NCBI RefSeq assembly: GCF_002797575.1
Contig: NZ_PGTX01000001.1
Location: 248,001-312,000, forward strand
DNA: 64,000 nt
Source: Polynucleobacter brandtiae
GTDB lineage: Bacteria; Pseudomonadota; Gammaproteobacteria; Burkholderiales; Burkholderiaceae
Direction: 5' to 3'
The position numbers and the translations under genes were made by a program. This document shows, one piece after another, positions 25,227 through 37,374 of the stretch; position 1 is the first letter of the stretch; every line of letters begins with the position of its first letter. Below the pieces are notes generated by a model. The model made no database searches. It was not told the origin of the DNA and saw nothing but the letters and a program-made list of their open reading frames with translations.

Positions 25227-27440
25227 TTAAGCGAGTGCTTTTTTAACTTCCAAGCGCCAAGCATGCAACAGGGGCTCCGTGTAGCCATTCGGTTGCTCGA
25301 GCCCCTTAAAAATAAGATCGCTGGCAGCTTTAAAAGCATAAGAATCATTAAAGTCAGGCATCATCGGGTGATAAAGAGCGTCGCCTGCATTCTGACCATC
25401 CACTACTTTAGCCATACGCTGCAAAGTCTCATTTACCTGAGTCTCGGTCACGACGCCATGCAATAACCAGTTTGCAATATGCTGACTAGAAATACGTAAA
25501 GTTGCGCGATCCTCCATTAATCCTACATTATGAATATCGGGGACTTTAGAGCAGCCGACCCCTTGATCAATCCAACGAACTACATAGCCCAAAATACCCT
25601 GGCAATTGTTATCCAACTCTTGCTGAATTTCCTCTGAAGACCAGTTAGCATTTTCTACAACGGGGACAGTCAACAAATCATTAATTAAAGCTTCCGCTTC
25701 GGCAGCCGTATCTAACTGTTCCATTTCTTTTTGCAGTTGAGCCACATTCACTTGGTGATAATGAAGCGCATGTAAGGTGGCGGCAGTAGGCGAAGGAACC
25801 CATGCCGTATTTGCACCCGCCTTTGGATGCACGATTTTTTGCTCCACCATTGCCTTCATCAGATCTGGCATCGCCCACATCCCTTTACCGATTTGCGCGC
25901 GGCCACGCAAACCGCAATCCAAGCCAGCCAAGACATTACGTCGCTCATAAGCAGACAACCATTTGCTGGTCTTCATGTCACCTTTACGCATCATTGGTCC
26001 AGCATGCATCGCAGTGTGCATTTCGTCACCAGTACGATCTAAAAATCCGGTGTTAATAAAAGCTACACGTGCACCTGCGGCCGCAATAGCAGCTTTAATA
26101 TTGGCACTCATGCGACGCTCTTCATCCATAATGCCCAGCTTGACAGTATCTTCCGGTAGACCTAACAATTTCTCAACACGACCAAAAAGCTCAGCAGCAA
26201 ATGCAACTTCCTCTGCACTATGCATTTTTGGCTTAACAATATAAACAGAGCCCTTACGAGTATTGCCGATAGCCTGCGTAGCAGGACGGTTGATGTCATG
26301 CATCGCAATCAATACAGTCACAACTGCATCTAAAATACCTTCGTAGATTTCTTTACCTTCAGCAGTAATAATTGCTGGATTCGTCATCAAGTGGCCAACG
26401 TTACGCAAAAATAATAAAGAGCGGCCGTGTAATGTCACAACGCCATCTTGAACATCGCGCGCACCAATACCAGCGATATATTGACGATCAGGATTTAATG
26501 TGCGGATAAAAGTTTTACCGCCCTTACTTACCTCCTCAACAAGAGTGCCCTTCAAAATGCCTAACCAATTTTCATAGGCGAGCACTTTATCGTCACCATC
26601 GACAGCGGCAATCGAGTCCTCAAGATCCAAAATAGTCGATAGAGCAGCTTCGAGAACAACATCATTGACTCCTGCCAGATCCCCGGAACCAATTATTTTA
26701 CTTGCATCGATTTGAATATCAATATGAATCCCGTGATTACGCAGTAATATCGATGAGGGTGCGGATGCGTCCCCCTGATAGCCAACAAACTGCTTCTCAT
26801 CTACCAATCCTGTGGAGCCACCATCTTTGAGAAAAACCACAAGCGTGCCGCTTTTTACTTGGTAAGCAGTAGCGTCACGATGCGACGCATTAATCAGTGG
26901 TGCCGCCTGATCGAGAAAATTACGGGCAAAAGCAACCACCTTGGCACCACGAATTGGGTTGTAGCTGCCTGCTTTGCCTGCTCCATCCTCCTCAGAAATG
27001 ACGTCCGTACCGTATAACGCATCATACAAAGAGCCCCAACGCGCATTAGCTGCATTCAAGGCATAGCGCGCATTCAATACTGGAACTACCAGCTGAGGAC
27101 CAGCTTGAAGAGCTAACTCATCATCAACATTTTGGGTAGTACCATGCACCTTACTAGGCACTTCGTCCAAATATCCAATTTCTCTAAGATGCTTTCGGTA
27201 AGCTTGCATATCTTTAATCGGGCCGGGGTTGCCTTGGTGCCAATGATCTAAATCAAGCTGGAGTCGATCGCGCTTTGCTAGCAATGCCTCATTTTTTGGA
27301 CTGAGGTCATTGACGATCTCATCAAAGCCTTTCCAAAAATCAGCGCTCACTACACCGGTTCCTGGCAATACCTTATCCTCTATAAAGCGATAGAGCGGAG
27401 TTGCTACCTTGAGGTTTCTGCAATCAGTGCGAGCGGTCAT
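25227..27440 (-). CDS. glcB: Malate synthase G
   Basis: A 737-residue single-chain malate synthase of the G type, which joins glyoxylate and acetyl-CoA to malate in the glyoxylate shunt and in glycolate use. Diagnostic stretches: [57 protein letters not shown], and [16 protein letters not shown]. The length is slightly above the usual 723. It has its own terminator and no isocitrate lyase gene nearby. Confidence 0.96.
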   Translation of the reverse strand: MTARTDCRNLKVATPLYRFIEDKVLPGTGVVSADFWKGFDEIVNDLSPKNEALLAKRDRLQLDLDHWHQGNPGPIKDMQAYRKHLREIGYLDEVPSKVHGTTQNVDDELALQAGPQLVVPVLNARYALNAANARWGSLYDALYGTDVISEEDGAGKAGSYNPIRGAKVVAFARNFLDQAAPLINASHRDATAYQVKSGTLVVFLKDGGSTGLVDEKQFVGYQGDASAPSSILLRNHGIHIDIQIDASKIIGSGDLAGVNDVVLEAALSTILDLEDSIAAVDGDDKVLAYENWLGILKGTLVEEVSKGGKTFIRTLNPDRQYIAGIGARDVQDGVVTLHGRSLLFLRNVGHLMTNPAIITAEGKEIYEGILDAVVTVLIAMHDINRPATQAIGNTRKGSVYIVKPKMHSAEEVAFAAELFGRVEKLLGLPEDTVKLGIMDEERRMSANIKAAIAAAGARVAFINTGFLDRTGDEMHTAMHAGPMMRKGDMKTSKWLSAYERRNVLAGLDCGLRGRAQIGKGMWAMPDLMKAMVEQKIVHPKAGANTAWVPSPTAATLHALHYHQVNVAQLQKEMEQLDTAAEAEALINDLLTVPVVENANWSSEEIQQELDNNCQGILGYVVRWIDQGVGCSKVPDIHNVGLMEDRATLRISSQHIANWLLHGVVTETQVNETLQRMAKVVDGQNAGDALYHPMMPDFNDSYAFKAASDLIFKGLEQPNGYTEPLLHAWRLEVKKALA

Positions 27441-27513
27441 CTTAAAATCCTTCAGCGAATGTGAATGTGTAAATTAAATGTATTAAATAATGCTTTAGAG
27501 AATGATCTTAAGC

Positions 27514-28881
<1,368 letters not shown>

Positions 28882-28958
28882 TTAATGAATAAAAAGGGTG
28901 TAGTAAAAAATATGAACTGAGTGTCAAAGAGTCTGTTTTTATTTAAGTCGCTTGTGCG

Positions 28959-30125
28959 TTATTTCTTTTTGACTTCCCATAAGGAGCCCTGTCTAACTAA
29001 CTCACGATCGCATAAATATTCAGCAGTCTGCAGCGTATCACCAGACATTGCCTGAATAACTACTTCCCCCCCATGACGTAAATCCGAAATTTTCATCAGC
29101 AATTCAACATCATTAATCCAAGGAGCCACAATTGCGGATTTGCGTCCAATTGCTGGAGATAAACTAGCCAGGGTCAATAAATCTATCGAAAAGCCAGTTG
29201 CTGGACGGGAGCGACCAAATGCCTGACCTACATGATCATAACGGCCACCCCGCGCAATAGGCTGGGGCAAGCTATCTACATAAGCGGCAAACATGACGCC
29301 GCTATGGTACTGATAGCCGCGTAAATCAGCCAAGTCAATACTTAACTCCAGCTCTTCAGAAAGCAAGGATGCTGCAGTGAATATCTTCGTTAGCTGACTT
29401 AAGACTTCATCAATTAATTTATTTTTCGGCAATACTTGCTTAGCTTGGGCCAAGACGTCAGAACAAGAGCCATTTAGCTCCGTAAGCGCCATCAGGGCAT
29501 CAGCCGACTCAGTCGGCAAACATTTTGCCCAAAGCGCCAAGCGTGGACGATCTTTGCTTTGCAGCAAAGAATAAATAGCGGCAATATCTTCTTTAGCAAT
29601 ATCCTGCCCATCTAATATGCCGACAAGAACACCAGCATGAGAGAGATCTAGGTGCACCTTGTTTAAACCAGCCAAACTCAGCGTTTTAAGAAGTAAGGAA
29701 ATTGCCTCAACATCCGCTTCCCAGGTAGCGCAGCCATAAATTTCAGCCCCTAGCTGTAACTCTTCACGAGCAGAGCTGCCGACTGGTGTGCGCGCATGCG
29801 CAACAGAACCTGCATAGCAGAGGCGAGTTACCCCTTCACGGTTTAATAAATGCGCATCAATCCGCGCAACTTGTGGAGTCATGTCCGCACGTAAACCTAA
29901 GGTGCGGCCTGAAAGTTGATCAACCAACTTAAAGGTTTGCAAATTAAGATCAGAACCAGTGCCCGTAAGTAAAGAATCCAGAAACTCTAAAAGCGGAGGG
30001 GCAACTAGCTCATAACCATATGACTGATATAGATCTAACATCGCACGGCGCAAAGTCTCTACCTTGCGAGCCTCTGCCGGCAAAACATCAGCGATATCTT
30101 CGGGAAGTAACCAACGGTTCATCAT
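28959..30125 (-). CDS. hisZ: ATP phosphoribosyltransferase regulatory subunit HisZ
   Basis: A 388-residue class II aminoacyl-tRNA-synthetase-like protein without tRNA-charging function: RWLLPEDIADVLPAEARKVE, then LRADMTPQVARIDAH and YCARGGRYDHVG-like IARGGRYDHVGQAFG. It pairs with the short HisG to start histidine synthesis and confers feedback control. Its presence implies a short-form HisG elsewhere in the genome. It lies between hflC and purA on one strand. Two adjacent ATG codons (30125, 30122) could serve. Confidence 0.93.
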   Translation of the reverse strand: MMNRWLLPEDIADVLPAEARKVETLRRAMLDLYQSYGYELVAPPLLEFLDSLLTGTGSDLNLQTFKLVDQLSGRTLGLRADMTPQVARIDAHLLNREGVTRLCYAGSVAHARTPVGSSAREELQLGAEIYGCATWEADVEAISLLLKTLSLAGLNKVHLDLSHAGVLVGILDGQDIAKEDIAAIYSLLQSKDRPRLALWAKCLPTESADALMALTELNGSCSDVLAQAKQVLPKNKLIDEVLSQLTKIFTAASLLSEELELSIDLADLRGYQYHSGVMFAAYVDSLPQPIARGGRYDHVGQAFGRSRPATGFSIDLLTLASLSPAIGRKSAIVAPWINDVELLMKISDLRHGGEVVIQAMSGDTLQTAEYLCDRELVRQGSLWEVKKK

Positions 30126-30141
30126 CTAAAAAACGCTGTCC

Positions 30142-31014
30142 TCAGTTTTTCTTATTCAAAAACTTAAAGAATTCGTTATTAGGCTCTATGACCATAACAT
30201 CCTTCTTATCCTTGAAAGAGCTTCGGTAGGCCTGAAGGCTCTGGTAAAACTGAGCAAACTGAGCATCACGCCCAAATGCTTCAGCATACAAAGCGGTAGC
30301 CTTGGCATCACCAGCTCCCTTAATCTTTTGGGCATCTCGATAAGCTTCAGCCAGAATAGTATCGCGTTGACGTTCAGCGTTAGCGCGCGTTTTATCGGAT
30401 TCAGCAGCGCCAGTAGAACGCAATTCATTAGCAACCTGTTTGCGTTCCGCTTCCATACGGCGATAAACAGAGTCGCTAATTTCAGCAAGTAGATCGATTC
30501 TTTTTAAACGGACATCAACAATCTCAACGCCGATATCTGCAGCATCGTTGGCCACTTTTTTACGGATACCCTGCATCACCTCTTCACGCTGCTCTGAAAT
30601 AATCTCTCGAACAGTGCGCTTGGTAAATTCCTCATTTAAGGCCGAGCGGATAAGCTGACTGAGGCGATCTTGCGCCAAACGCTCGTCACCCTTAAAGCTA
30701 ACGAAGAACTTGCGTGGATCAACAATTCGCCATTTCACATAAGAGTCCACCAAAAGATTCTTTTTTTCAGCAGTGATGTAACGCTCTGCCTCTGGTGTAT
30801 CAATGGTCAAGATTCGACGATCAAAGAAACGAATATTTTCAAATGGCGCTGGTAACTTCACCTGCAGACCTGGCTTCTCAATGACTCGAACAATTTGCCC
30901 AAAAGCAAACACTACTGCAAACTTACGTTGGTCAAGAATAAAAATACTCGATGACAAAACGTAAACTAAAACGATCACACCGGCAATAGCCGCTAAGAGA
31001 CGATTTGGATTCAT
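30142..31014 (-). CDS. hflC: Protease modulator HflC
   Basis: A 290-residue SPFH/prohibitin-family protein with one N-terminal membrane segment (LLAAIAGVIVLVYVLSSSIFIL) and a periplasmic SPFH domain and coiled-coil (AEARQRDTILAEAYRDAQKI-type). With HflK it forms the cage around FtsH and limits its proteolysis. Its start overlaps the hflK stop by 1 bp (TAATG), so both are made in step. Confidence 0.95.
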   Translation of the reverse strand: MNPNRLLAAIAGVIVLVYVLSSSIFILDQRKFAVVFAFGQIVRVIEKPGLQVKLPAPFENIRFFDRRILTIDTPEAERYITAEKKNLLVDSYVKWRIVDPRKFFVSFKGDERLAQDRLSQLIRSALNEEFTKRTVREIISEQREEVMQGIRKKVANDAADIGVEIVDVRLKRIDLLAEISDSVYRRMEAERKQVANELRSTGAAESDKTRANAERQRDTILAEAYRDAQKIKGAGDAKATALYAEAFGRDAQFAQFYQSLQAYRSSFKDKKDVMVIEPNNEFFKFLNKKN

Positions 31015-32531
31015 TATCTTGACTCCCTATCACGGCTACGTAAGCCAGAATTGCTAGGACCAGGCGCAGGGGCAACTACGCCAGGCAGAGGATTAGCAGC
31101 TGGGGCACCAGGATTGCCTGTCACGCCACCAACAGTCACTGAACCTGTGGGCGTACTCGTAGGAGCCTGGCCGGTCGAGACTTGGGCACTTTCTGCCGTT
31201 ACTTGTGCCACGAGCTTATCGAGCGGCAAGTACAGCAGGCTATTACTCTTAGTTGTATCCACTAAAATCTTGGTGACGTTGTTGTACATCTCGCGCATGG
31301 TGTCGATATACATTCGGTCACGAGTAACGCCAGGTGCCTTGGAATATTCAGCCAGCACTTGTTTAAAGCGCCCTGCATCACCATCAGCAGTTGCAATCAC
31401 GCGCGCCTTGTAACCTTCGGCCTCTTGCATTAATCGAGCCGCCGTTCCTTTGGCGCGCGGAATGATGTCATTCGCATAAGCCAATCCCTCACTCTTTAAG
31501 CGCTCTTGATCCTGACCAGCTTTGACAGCATCATCAAAAGCTGCCTGGACTTGCTCTGGCGGTTGAACATTTTGAACGGTCACACTAGTAACAAAAATAC
31601 CAGTCTTGTAACTATCAAGAATTTTCTGAATTGAGTTGGCCAAATCGATGCCAATTTTTTCGCGCCCCTCATACAAAACCGTATCCATCTTGCTACGTGC
31701 AACGATCTCACGTACAGCCGTTTCAGCCGCCTGCACTACTGCAGTATCTGGATCACGATTATTGAAAAGATAATCCGTTGGGTCCTTTAAGCGGTACTGC
31801 ACTGCGAAACGAACATCAATAATATTTTCATCCTCAGTGAGCATGGAAGAGTCTTTTTGGTTTGTCGCTTTGATCAAAACAGAGCGACCCACCTCAACCG
31901 ACCTTACTCCAGATAGATTGACTGTTTCATCAGACTGAATCGGCCAAGGCATGCGCCAATTGATACCAGGCGTGGAAGTGTAGTCATACTTACCAAAGGT
32001 GGTGATGACTCCAGCCTGTCCCTCTTGGATCATATAGATGCCAGTAGCCATCCACAACAAGAAAATGCCAGCTATTGCACCAAAGACGGTAGATTTTGCT
32101 GAAAATGGATTTATAAAATTAAATTCTGGTGCCCTCATGCCGCCACCGCCGCCACTACCGCCATTACCACCGCCATTGCCGCGCTCGGATGGCGGAGGAA
32201 TATCGGTGCTACTGGGTTTATTGGCAGGCTTACGCGCACTAGGGTTTGGATTCTTCTTACCGCCGAAAAGACCACTCAAACGATCATTGAAATCGCGCCA
32301 CAACTCATCTAAATCTGGTGGGCCATCTGGTTTGGCAGGTTTTTGCCCTGGCTGGGGATTTCTAGGCTGCAACTCTGTTGGCTGATCAGCATTTGGGGTT
32401 GGCTCAGCTTGAGGAGCTTGGCCACCAGGGCCGGACTGCCCATCTTTGGCATCCTTAGATCCACTACTCGAGTGGCTGTTACCCCAACCGGGGTCATTGA
32501 TCGAGAATAATTCAAAAAATTTACGCGTCAT
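31014..32531 (-). CDS. hflK: FtsH protease activity modulator HflK
   Basis: A 505-residue SPFH protein. Residues 1-150 are a Gly/Pro/Ser/Asn-rich cytoplasmic arm, longer than in E. coli HflK (419 residues in total); a membrane helix follows at about 153-172, then the SPFH domain and helices. The C-terminal 70 residues are again Pro/Gly-rich. It partners HflC around FtsH. The start overlaps the end of hflX by 11 bp, so hflX-hflK-hflC form one operon. Confidence 0.94.
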   Translation of the reverse strand: MTRKFFELFSINDPGWGNSHSSSGSKDAKDGQSGPGGQAPQAEPTPNADQPTELQPRNPQPGQKPAKPDGPPDLDELWRDFNDRLSGLFGGKKNPNPSARKPANKPSSTDIPPPSERGNGGGNGGSGGGGGMRAPEFNFINPFSAKSTVFGAIAGIFLLWMATGIYMIQEGQAGVITTFGKYDYTSTPGINWRMPWPIQSDETVNLSGVRSVEVGRSVLIKATNQKDSSMLTEDENIIDVRFAVQYRLKDPTDYLFNNRDPDTAVVQAAETAVREIVARSKMDTVLYEGREKIGIDLANSIQKILDSYKTGIFVTSVTVQNVQPPEQVQAAFDDAVKAGQDQERLKSEGLAYANDIIPRAKGTAARLMQEAEGYKARVIATADGDAGRFKQVLAEYSKAPGVTRDRMYIDTMREMYNNVTKILVDTTKSNSLLYLPLDKLVAQVTAESAQVSTGQAPTSTPTGSVTVGGVTGNPGAPAANPLPGVVAPAPGPSNSGLRSRDRESR

Positions 32532-33822
32532 GGGGTAAGTATTTTCGTATAGGAATTGGATTAAATTCGGCAGTTTCTGGTCGTTCTGGCAATGGTGCTA
32601 CTAATTCATCTGGGGCTAATTGTGTCTTGGCGCGATTTTGCCCAACCTTCATTCTATCAGTCATTTGAGAGCATTCCGCCAGAGCTGAGCGCAATAAATC
32701 CATGCCAAGGCCTGACTTGGCAGATAAGAAAACCTTACTCGGAATCCCATCGGAGTCGCGCTCAAGCACCGCCCCTCGGGTAAAAGTCTGAGGCATTTGG
32801 TCAATTTTATTCATCACCTCAATACGCGGTATGTCCTCAGCACCAATTTCCCGTAGAACAGCCTCTACTTCTGCCTTTTGCTCTCTCGCGACAAGGCTGC
32901 AAGCATCAATTACATGCAAAATTAGATCCGCGTGAATAGTCTCATCCAAAGTAGCTCTGAAAGCCTCTACTAATTGATGCGGCAGCTCTCGAATGAATCC
33001 AACAGTATCGGAGACCACAATCAAGCCAACCTCCTCTAAGTGCACCTTTCTGGAGGTGGTATCCAAGGTAGCAAATAGCTGATCTGCAGCATATGCCCCC
33101 GCCTTTGTGAGTGCGTTAAATAAGGTTGATTTGCCAGCATTGGTATAGCCTACCAATGACACTGAAAAAATCTCTTTGCGGTTTCTGGCCCTTCTCTGAG
33201 TCCTTTGCTGACGCTGGAGCTTTTCCAGCTCATTCTCTAGGCGCTTTGCTTTAGTGGCCAGCATCCGTCGGTCTAACTCCATCTGGGTTTCACCAGGACC
33301 ACCACGCACCCCGATGCCACCTCTTTGGCGCTCAAGATGACTCCAAGCCCGAACTAAACGAGACATCCGATAACGCACTTGAGCGAGCTCAACCTGGGTT
33401 TTACCAATATGGCTTTGAGCTCTTTGGCTAAAGATATCTAAAATCAGGCCTGTGCGATCCATTACATGAAAGCCAATTTGACGCTCTAGATTGCGTTGTT
33501 GCGATGGAGACAGTGGATTGTTGAAGATAGCAAGCTCAGCACCCTGCTCCTCCATGAGCTTTTGTAGCTCATTAGCCTTTCCTGTACCGATATATAAGGC
33601 AGGATCGATTCTGCCTTTACGCGCAATCAGGCTAGCAGTGGGAATAGAGCCAGCGCTATCCGCCAACAAGCTCAATTCAGCCATGCTGTCTGCGAAATCT
33701 TCGCGGCCAGTATCCACTCCAACAAGAACTGCTCGGGCTGCATCAACCCCAGTTTTAATCAGGATTAATCTCTTCAGTACGGAATTCCACAGCGCGGGCA
33801 GGAACAATCGTTGAGATCGCAT
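32521..33822 (-). CDS. hflX: Ribosome-associated GTPase HflX
   Basis: A GTPase of the HflX family: N-terminal domain with [21 protein letters not shown] [27 protein letters not shown], then the G domain with [12 protein letters not shown] (G1), [10 protein letters not shown] (G3) and NKID (G4). It splits stalled 70S ribosomes. The only ATG (33822) would overlap hfq by 68 bp and has no Shine-Dalgarno sequence. The family alignment suggests a start near the hfq stop, where only CTG or ATT codons exist in frame (about 33762-33774). The true start is therefore uncertain. Confidence 0.94.
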   Translation of the reverse strand: MRSQRLFLPALWNSVLKRLILIKTGVDAARAVLVGVDTGREDFADSMAELSLLADSAGSIPTASLIARKGRIDPALYIGTGKANELQKLMEEQGAELAIFNNPLSPSQQRNLERQIGFHVMDRTGLILDIFSQRAQSHIGKTQVELAQVRYRMSRLVRAWSHLERQRGGIGVRGGPGETQMELDRRMLATKAKRLENELEKLQRQQRTQRRARNRKEIFSVSLVGYTNAGKSTLFNALTKAGAYAADQLFATLDTTSRKVHLEEVGLIVVSDTVGFIRELPHQLVEAFRATLDETIHADLILHVIDACSLVAREQKAEVEAVLREIGAEDIPRIEVMNKIDQMPQTFTRGAVLERDSDGIPSKVFLSAKSGLGMDLLRSALAECSQMTDRMKVGQNRAKTQLAPDELVAPLPERPETAEFNPIPIRKYLPHDA

Positions 33823-33997
33823 GCTTGTAGACCATCTGCGTCACAGTGTTCCGTAAAAGCACCACATATTGGTCGAATGATTCAATATTGCCTTGGAGCT
33901 TAATGCCGTTCACTAGGTAAATAGAGACTGGCACATGCTCCTTACGTAGGGCATTCAGGAAAGGGTCCTGGAGTAATTGGATTTTGCTGTTATTCAT
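33755..33997 (-). CDS. hfq: RNA chaperone Hfq
   Basis: An 80-residue Hfq: [27 protein letters not shown] (Sm1) and [12 protein letters not shown] (Sm2, with the KH motif). It forms a hexamer that pairs small RNAs with mRNAs. The C-terminal tail is short (about 15 residues). AAGGAG precedes the ATG. It sits between der and hflX, the common order in the order Burkholderiales. Confidence 0.97.
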   Translation of the reverse strand: MNNSKIQLLQDPFLNALRKEHVPVSIYLVNGIKLQGNIESFDQYVVLLRNTVTQMVYKHAISTIVPARAVEFRTEEINPD

Positions 33998-34073
33998 ACT
34001 GCTCCTTATTGGATTTTTTATTGGGAGTCTTGCTTTTGTTATTCAATACTTCGCTGCTACCTCTAATAAAGAG

Positions 34074-34100
34074 GGGTCTGATTCCAGGAAATCAAGACCC
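34074..34100 (-). terminator. Hairpin after der, possible terminator
   Basis: GGGTCTGATT (34074-34083) pairs with AATCAAGACCC (34090-34100) with one bulge. On the minus strand it is followed by CCTCTTTATT, a poor T-tract, so termination may be partial. Confidence 0.45.
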
Positions 34101-34144
34101 TTAATTAGGAAGGATATTAAAACTGTAGCTTGTTTTAGCGATTC

Positions 34145-35509
34145 TTATTTCTTTTTACCTTTTTTGCCTTTGTCATCATCGACATAAGGGTTTTTTGCGG
34201 TATTCATCTGAATTCTTAATGGAGTGCCACGCAATTTAAAGACTTCCCTAAAGCGACCCTCCAAATAGCGCTTATAACTGTCGGTAACACCACTTAAAGA
34301 TGTGCCATGAATCACCACAATTGGGGGATTCATGCCACCCTGGTGGGCATAACGCAGTTTTGGACGCCCCATACCAACGCGCTTAGGCTGCTGGTGCTCA
34401 ATGGCCTCTTGCAAGATACGCGTTAATTTAGGTGTTGGCAATTTAGCCATTGCCGCCGCATAGGCTAAGTCAACATCTTTAAAGAGCTCTTTCAAGCCCG
34501 TGCCTTTTTTGGCCGAGATGGGATGTACGTTGGCAAAATCTAAAAAGCGAAGCTTTTGGGCAATCTCCAAGCGGGCACGTTCTTTTACGTAAGTATCCAA
34601 CCCATCCCACTTATTGACAGCAACCACTAAAGCGCGGCCCGCCTCAACAATAAAGCCCGCGATGTGGGCATCTTGCTCTGAAATATCCTGCTGAGCATCC
34701 AACATTAAAATAACCACGTTACAGTCAGCAATAGCCTGCAGCGTTTTTACCACTGAGAATTTTTCGATTGCTTCAAATACTTTCCCGCGGCGACGCAGAC
34801 CCGCTGTATCGATCAATATGTAGGGCTTACCGTTGCGCTCAAATGGCACCTCAATAGCATCGCGAGTGGTACCGGGCATATCAAAAGCAATCACCCGTTC
34901 TTCACCAATTAACTTATTAATTAGCGTTGACTTACCAACGTTGGGACGACCCACAACTGCGATCTTCATCGGACGGTTTGGATCAAGCTCAGCCTCTTGA
35001 GCCTCTGGTTCAGGAATACCAAGAGAATCCAGGGCATCATCAATCAAGCCGCGCACACCATCGCCATGGGCAGACGAAATCGGGAAGGGCTCGCCTAGAC
35101 CCATCTCATGAAAGTCTGCGGTAACAACACCAGCCTGCATACCCTCAGTTTTGTTGACAGCCAGGATCACTGGTCTACCGGTCTTGCGTAGAAAGTCAGC
35201 AATGACGCGATCCTGCGGAGCCATTCCTAGACGGCCATCAACCAAAAAGATGATGATGTCTGATTCTGCAACCGCTTGCTTGGTTTGCTTGGCCATCTCA
35301 GCAACAATGCCTGTTTTGGCTACAGGTTCAAAACCACCGGTATCGACACAAATAAAGGCACGCTCACCAATGCGACCCTTACCATAGTGGCGATCTCGAG
35401 TTAAGCCTGAGAAGTCTGCGACTAAAGCATCGCGTGAGCGCGTTAAGCGGTTAAAAAGTGTTGATTTACCAACATTGGGACGACCGACAATAGTAATTAC
35501 TGGATTCAT
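34145..35509 (-). CDS. der: Ribosome-assembly GTPase Der (EngA)
   Basis: A 454-residue protein with two tandem G domains, [14 protein letters not shown] at 8 and [14 protein letters not shown] at about 187, each followed by its own DTGG/DTAG, NKTE and NKWD motifs, and a C-terminal KH-like domain. It is needed for 50S subunit assembly. The start overlaps the bamB stop by 4 bp. The Lys-rich end ([11 protein letters not shown]) is typical. Confidence 0.96.
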   Translation of the reverse strand: MNPVITIVGRPNVGKSTLFNRLTRSRDALVADFSGLTRDRHYGKGRIGERAFICVDTGGFEPVAKTGIVAEMAKQTKQAVAESDIIIFLVDGRLGMAPQDRVIADFLRKTGRPVILAVNKTEGMQAGVVTADFHEMGLGEPFPISSAHGDGVRGLIDDALDSLGIPEPEAQEAELDPNRPMKIAVVGRPNVGKSTLINKLIGEERVIAFDMPGTTRDAIEVPFERNGKPYILIDTAGLRRRGKVFEAIEKFSVVKTLQAIADCNVVILMLDAQQDISEQDAHIAGFIVEAGRALVVAVNKWDGLDTYVKERARLEIAQKLRFLDFANVHPISAKKGTGLKELFKDVDLAYAAAMAKLPTPKLTRILQEAIEHQQPKRVGMGRPKLRYAHQGGMNPPIVVIHGTSLSGVTDSYKRYLEGRFREVFKLRGTPLRIQMNTAKNPYVDDDKGKKGKKK

Positions 35510-36672
35510 TTTGGACTGTACGCTGCTAGTTTTCCACCTTGAGATTGAATCAAGATGAGGCCGTTCACCGCAATCGGTGCAGCCGTAATGGGACTACTAT
35601 CATGGCGAATGCGTGCCAGCATTTCGCCCTTCGCTTGCGACAGCGCATGCACATAACCTTGTGCATCACCCATCAATACCACTTTTCCCACAGCCATCGG
35701 TTCGCCAACATCCCTGAACGTTAACTGCGAATTTTCCCAGGCTTGGGCTCCATCCTTCACAGCAAACGCGGTGACATGGGATTTTTCATTCGATGAGAAT
35801 ACCAAGTCTGGGCTTTGTGCTGTACCTGTATAGCTTGAATAATCTTTAAACCAAATTAAATTACCGGTACGGGCTTGGCCACAACCGACTCTACCTTGAT
35901 AAGAGACGGCACAAATAATATCGCCATCCATACTGGGCTTGGCGGTAACATCATTTAGGCGTTCGATTTCAGAGAAGCCCTTCGGAAACGAAATTGGTGT
36001 TTCCCAAACAAGCCCGCCATTCGCAATCGCAATCATGCCAAAACGACCGCCAGAAAAGCCCGTCACAATCACCTCGTTACCAATGGCCAACATACCGTAT
36101 CCGACTCGTAACGATAAGGCGGCCTGCTGGCGCTGATAGGACCATTTACGCACACCCGTTTGTGCATCTAAACCAATAAATCGATTATCTAGGGCGCGAA
36201 TAACCACCACCCCGCCAGCAACGACAGGCTCCGTCAATACTTCGCTTCCTACACTTACATTCCAGATTGGCTTACCAGTATCATCATAGGCATATACAGT
36301 ACCTTTAGTAGTGACCACTGCAGTAGTGCGACCATCGGAACCAGGGCCGATCGATAGGCGGTCCGGCACAGAAACTTCCCAGATTTTTTTTCCAGTCAGT
36401 AAATCAATTTTTGCCAGATTACCGCGATGGGAAGCCGCATAAACAGAGTCACCAGCAACTGCCGGATGAAAGTTAAATGATTCAGATGAACCTACACTAG
36501 TTGACCAGACTGGAGCTAAGTCAAATTGATTTGTAACGGCAACTAACTCAGCGGGCTTACGAACTCTGGATCCACCAGAACAAGCAAGCAAAGCAACAGC
36601 TGTAGAGCCCAGCACTAAAAATAAGGTCAACCGCTTTAATGCGCGTTTTGCAAAACTAGTGTTATTGATCAT
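35506..36672 (-). CDS. bamB: Outer-membrane assembly lipoprotein BamB
   Basis: A 388-residue lipoprotein with signal peptide and lipobox ALLACSGG, then an eight-bladed PQQ-like beta-propeller (repeats such as [28 protein letters not shown]). It is a part of the BAM complex that inserts beta-barrel proteins. The open frame has a GTG at 36675; the ATG at 36672, overlapping the upstream TGA by one base, is preferred. The order yfgM-bamB-der is widely conserved. Confidence 0.93.
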   Translation of the reverse strand: MINNTSFAKRALKRLTLFLVLGSTAVALLACSGGSRVRKPAELVAVTNQFDLAPVWSTSVGSSESFNFHPAVAGDSVYAASHRGNLAKIDLLTGKKIWEVSVPDRLSIGPGSDGRTTAVVTTKGTVYAYDDTGKPIWNVSVGSEVLTEPVVAGGVVVIRALDNRFIGLDAQTGVRKWSYQRQQAALSLRVGYGMLAIGNEVIVTGFSGGRFGMIAIANGGLVWETPISFPKGFSEIERLNDVTAKPSMDGDIICAVSYQGRVGCGQARTGNLIWFKDYSSYTGTAQSPDLVFSSNEKSHVTAFAVKDGAQAWENSQLTFRDVGEPMAVGKVVLMGDAQGYVHALSQAKGEMLARIRHDSSPITAAPIAVNGLILIQSQGGKLAAYSPK

Positions 36673-37331
36673 CACTGAGCCACTCCTCCTACTGCATCTA
36701 ATTTCACCTTCAAGAGACGACGCGCTTCTTCAGGAAATTCCTTGGCGTCATTGAGCTGCTTCCATGCGGCTTCGTAACTTGTTTTTGCTTCGCTTATTTT
36801 CTTCTGCGCTAAGTACCAATCACCACGACGCTCTGACCAAAGCGCCTCGAATCCCGTAATCGGTTTTTCGCTCAAAATAGCATCCGCTTCGACTAAATCT
36901 TTGTCGGAGCCCACTTCAATTAACTGTGCCGCCAAGCGTAACTTAGCCAGGGCCAGATAAGCTTTATCGGAAGCATTCTTAGCGGCCCATCGCAGATAAT
37001 CCATCGACTTAGCAGAATCACCTGCATCCAAAGCAATTCTGGCTGCAACAAGACTGGACATCGCAGCATAAGGAGTGCCCCCATACTGCTTTTGCAAATC
37101 ATCCGCCGCGCGCAAGGTGAGGTCTTTATCGCCATTACCAATAGCAGCTACCATCGTTTCATATAACTGAGAGGCAGCAGCTGCTTGACTGGTTTTCCAC
37201 CACTGATAACCGCTGTAGCCAGCATAGGCAAATAAAGCTACCGTAACAACACCAGTGATGACATTGCGGTATTTTTGCCAAAACGCTTTTAGTTGATCTA
37301 CTTGCTCTTGCTCTTCTAGGTCTAATGGCAT
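36672..37331 (-). CDS. YfgM-type TPR membrane protein
   Basis: A 219-residue protein: cytoplasmic N-terminus MPLDLEEQEQVDQLKAFW, one membrane helix (VITGVVTVALFAYAGYSGYQWW), then a helical TPR-like periplasmic domain. This matches YfgM (DUF2133), which associates with SecYEG and periplasmic chaperones such as PpiD. Placement between hisS and bamB is the conserved one. Confidence 0.87.
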   Translation of the reverse strand: MPLDLEEQEQVDQLKAFWQKYRNVITGVVTVALFAYAGYSGYQWWKTSQAAAASQLYETMVAAIGNGDKDLTLRAADDLQKQYGGTPYAAMSSLVAARIALDAGDSAKSMDYLRWAAKNASDKAYLALAKLRLAAQLIEVGSDKDLVEADAILSEKPITGFEALWSERRGDWYLAQKKISEAKTSYEAAWKQLNDAKEFPEEARRLLKVKLDAVGGVAQ

Positions 37332-37374
37332 ATCTATCCAGGCTAAATACAGTTAATAAGGGGTAATTTTATGC

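Noticed and set aside
25802..26244. Overlapping plus-strand frames of 71-93 codons inside glcB
   Set aside because: They are antisense to well-conserved malate synthase codons and have no ribosome sites or family features.
31051..31413. 120-codon plus-strand frame rich in Gly/Ala/Pro
   Set aside because: Antisense to the low-complexity C-terminal tail of HflK.
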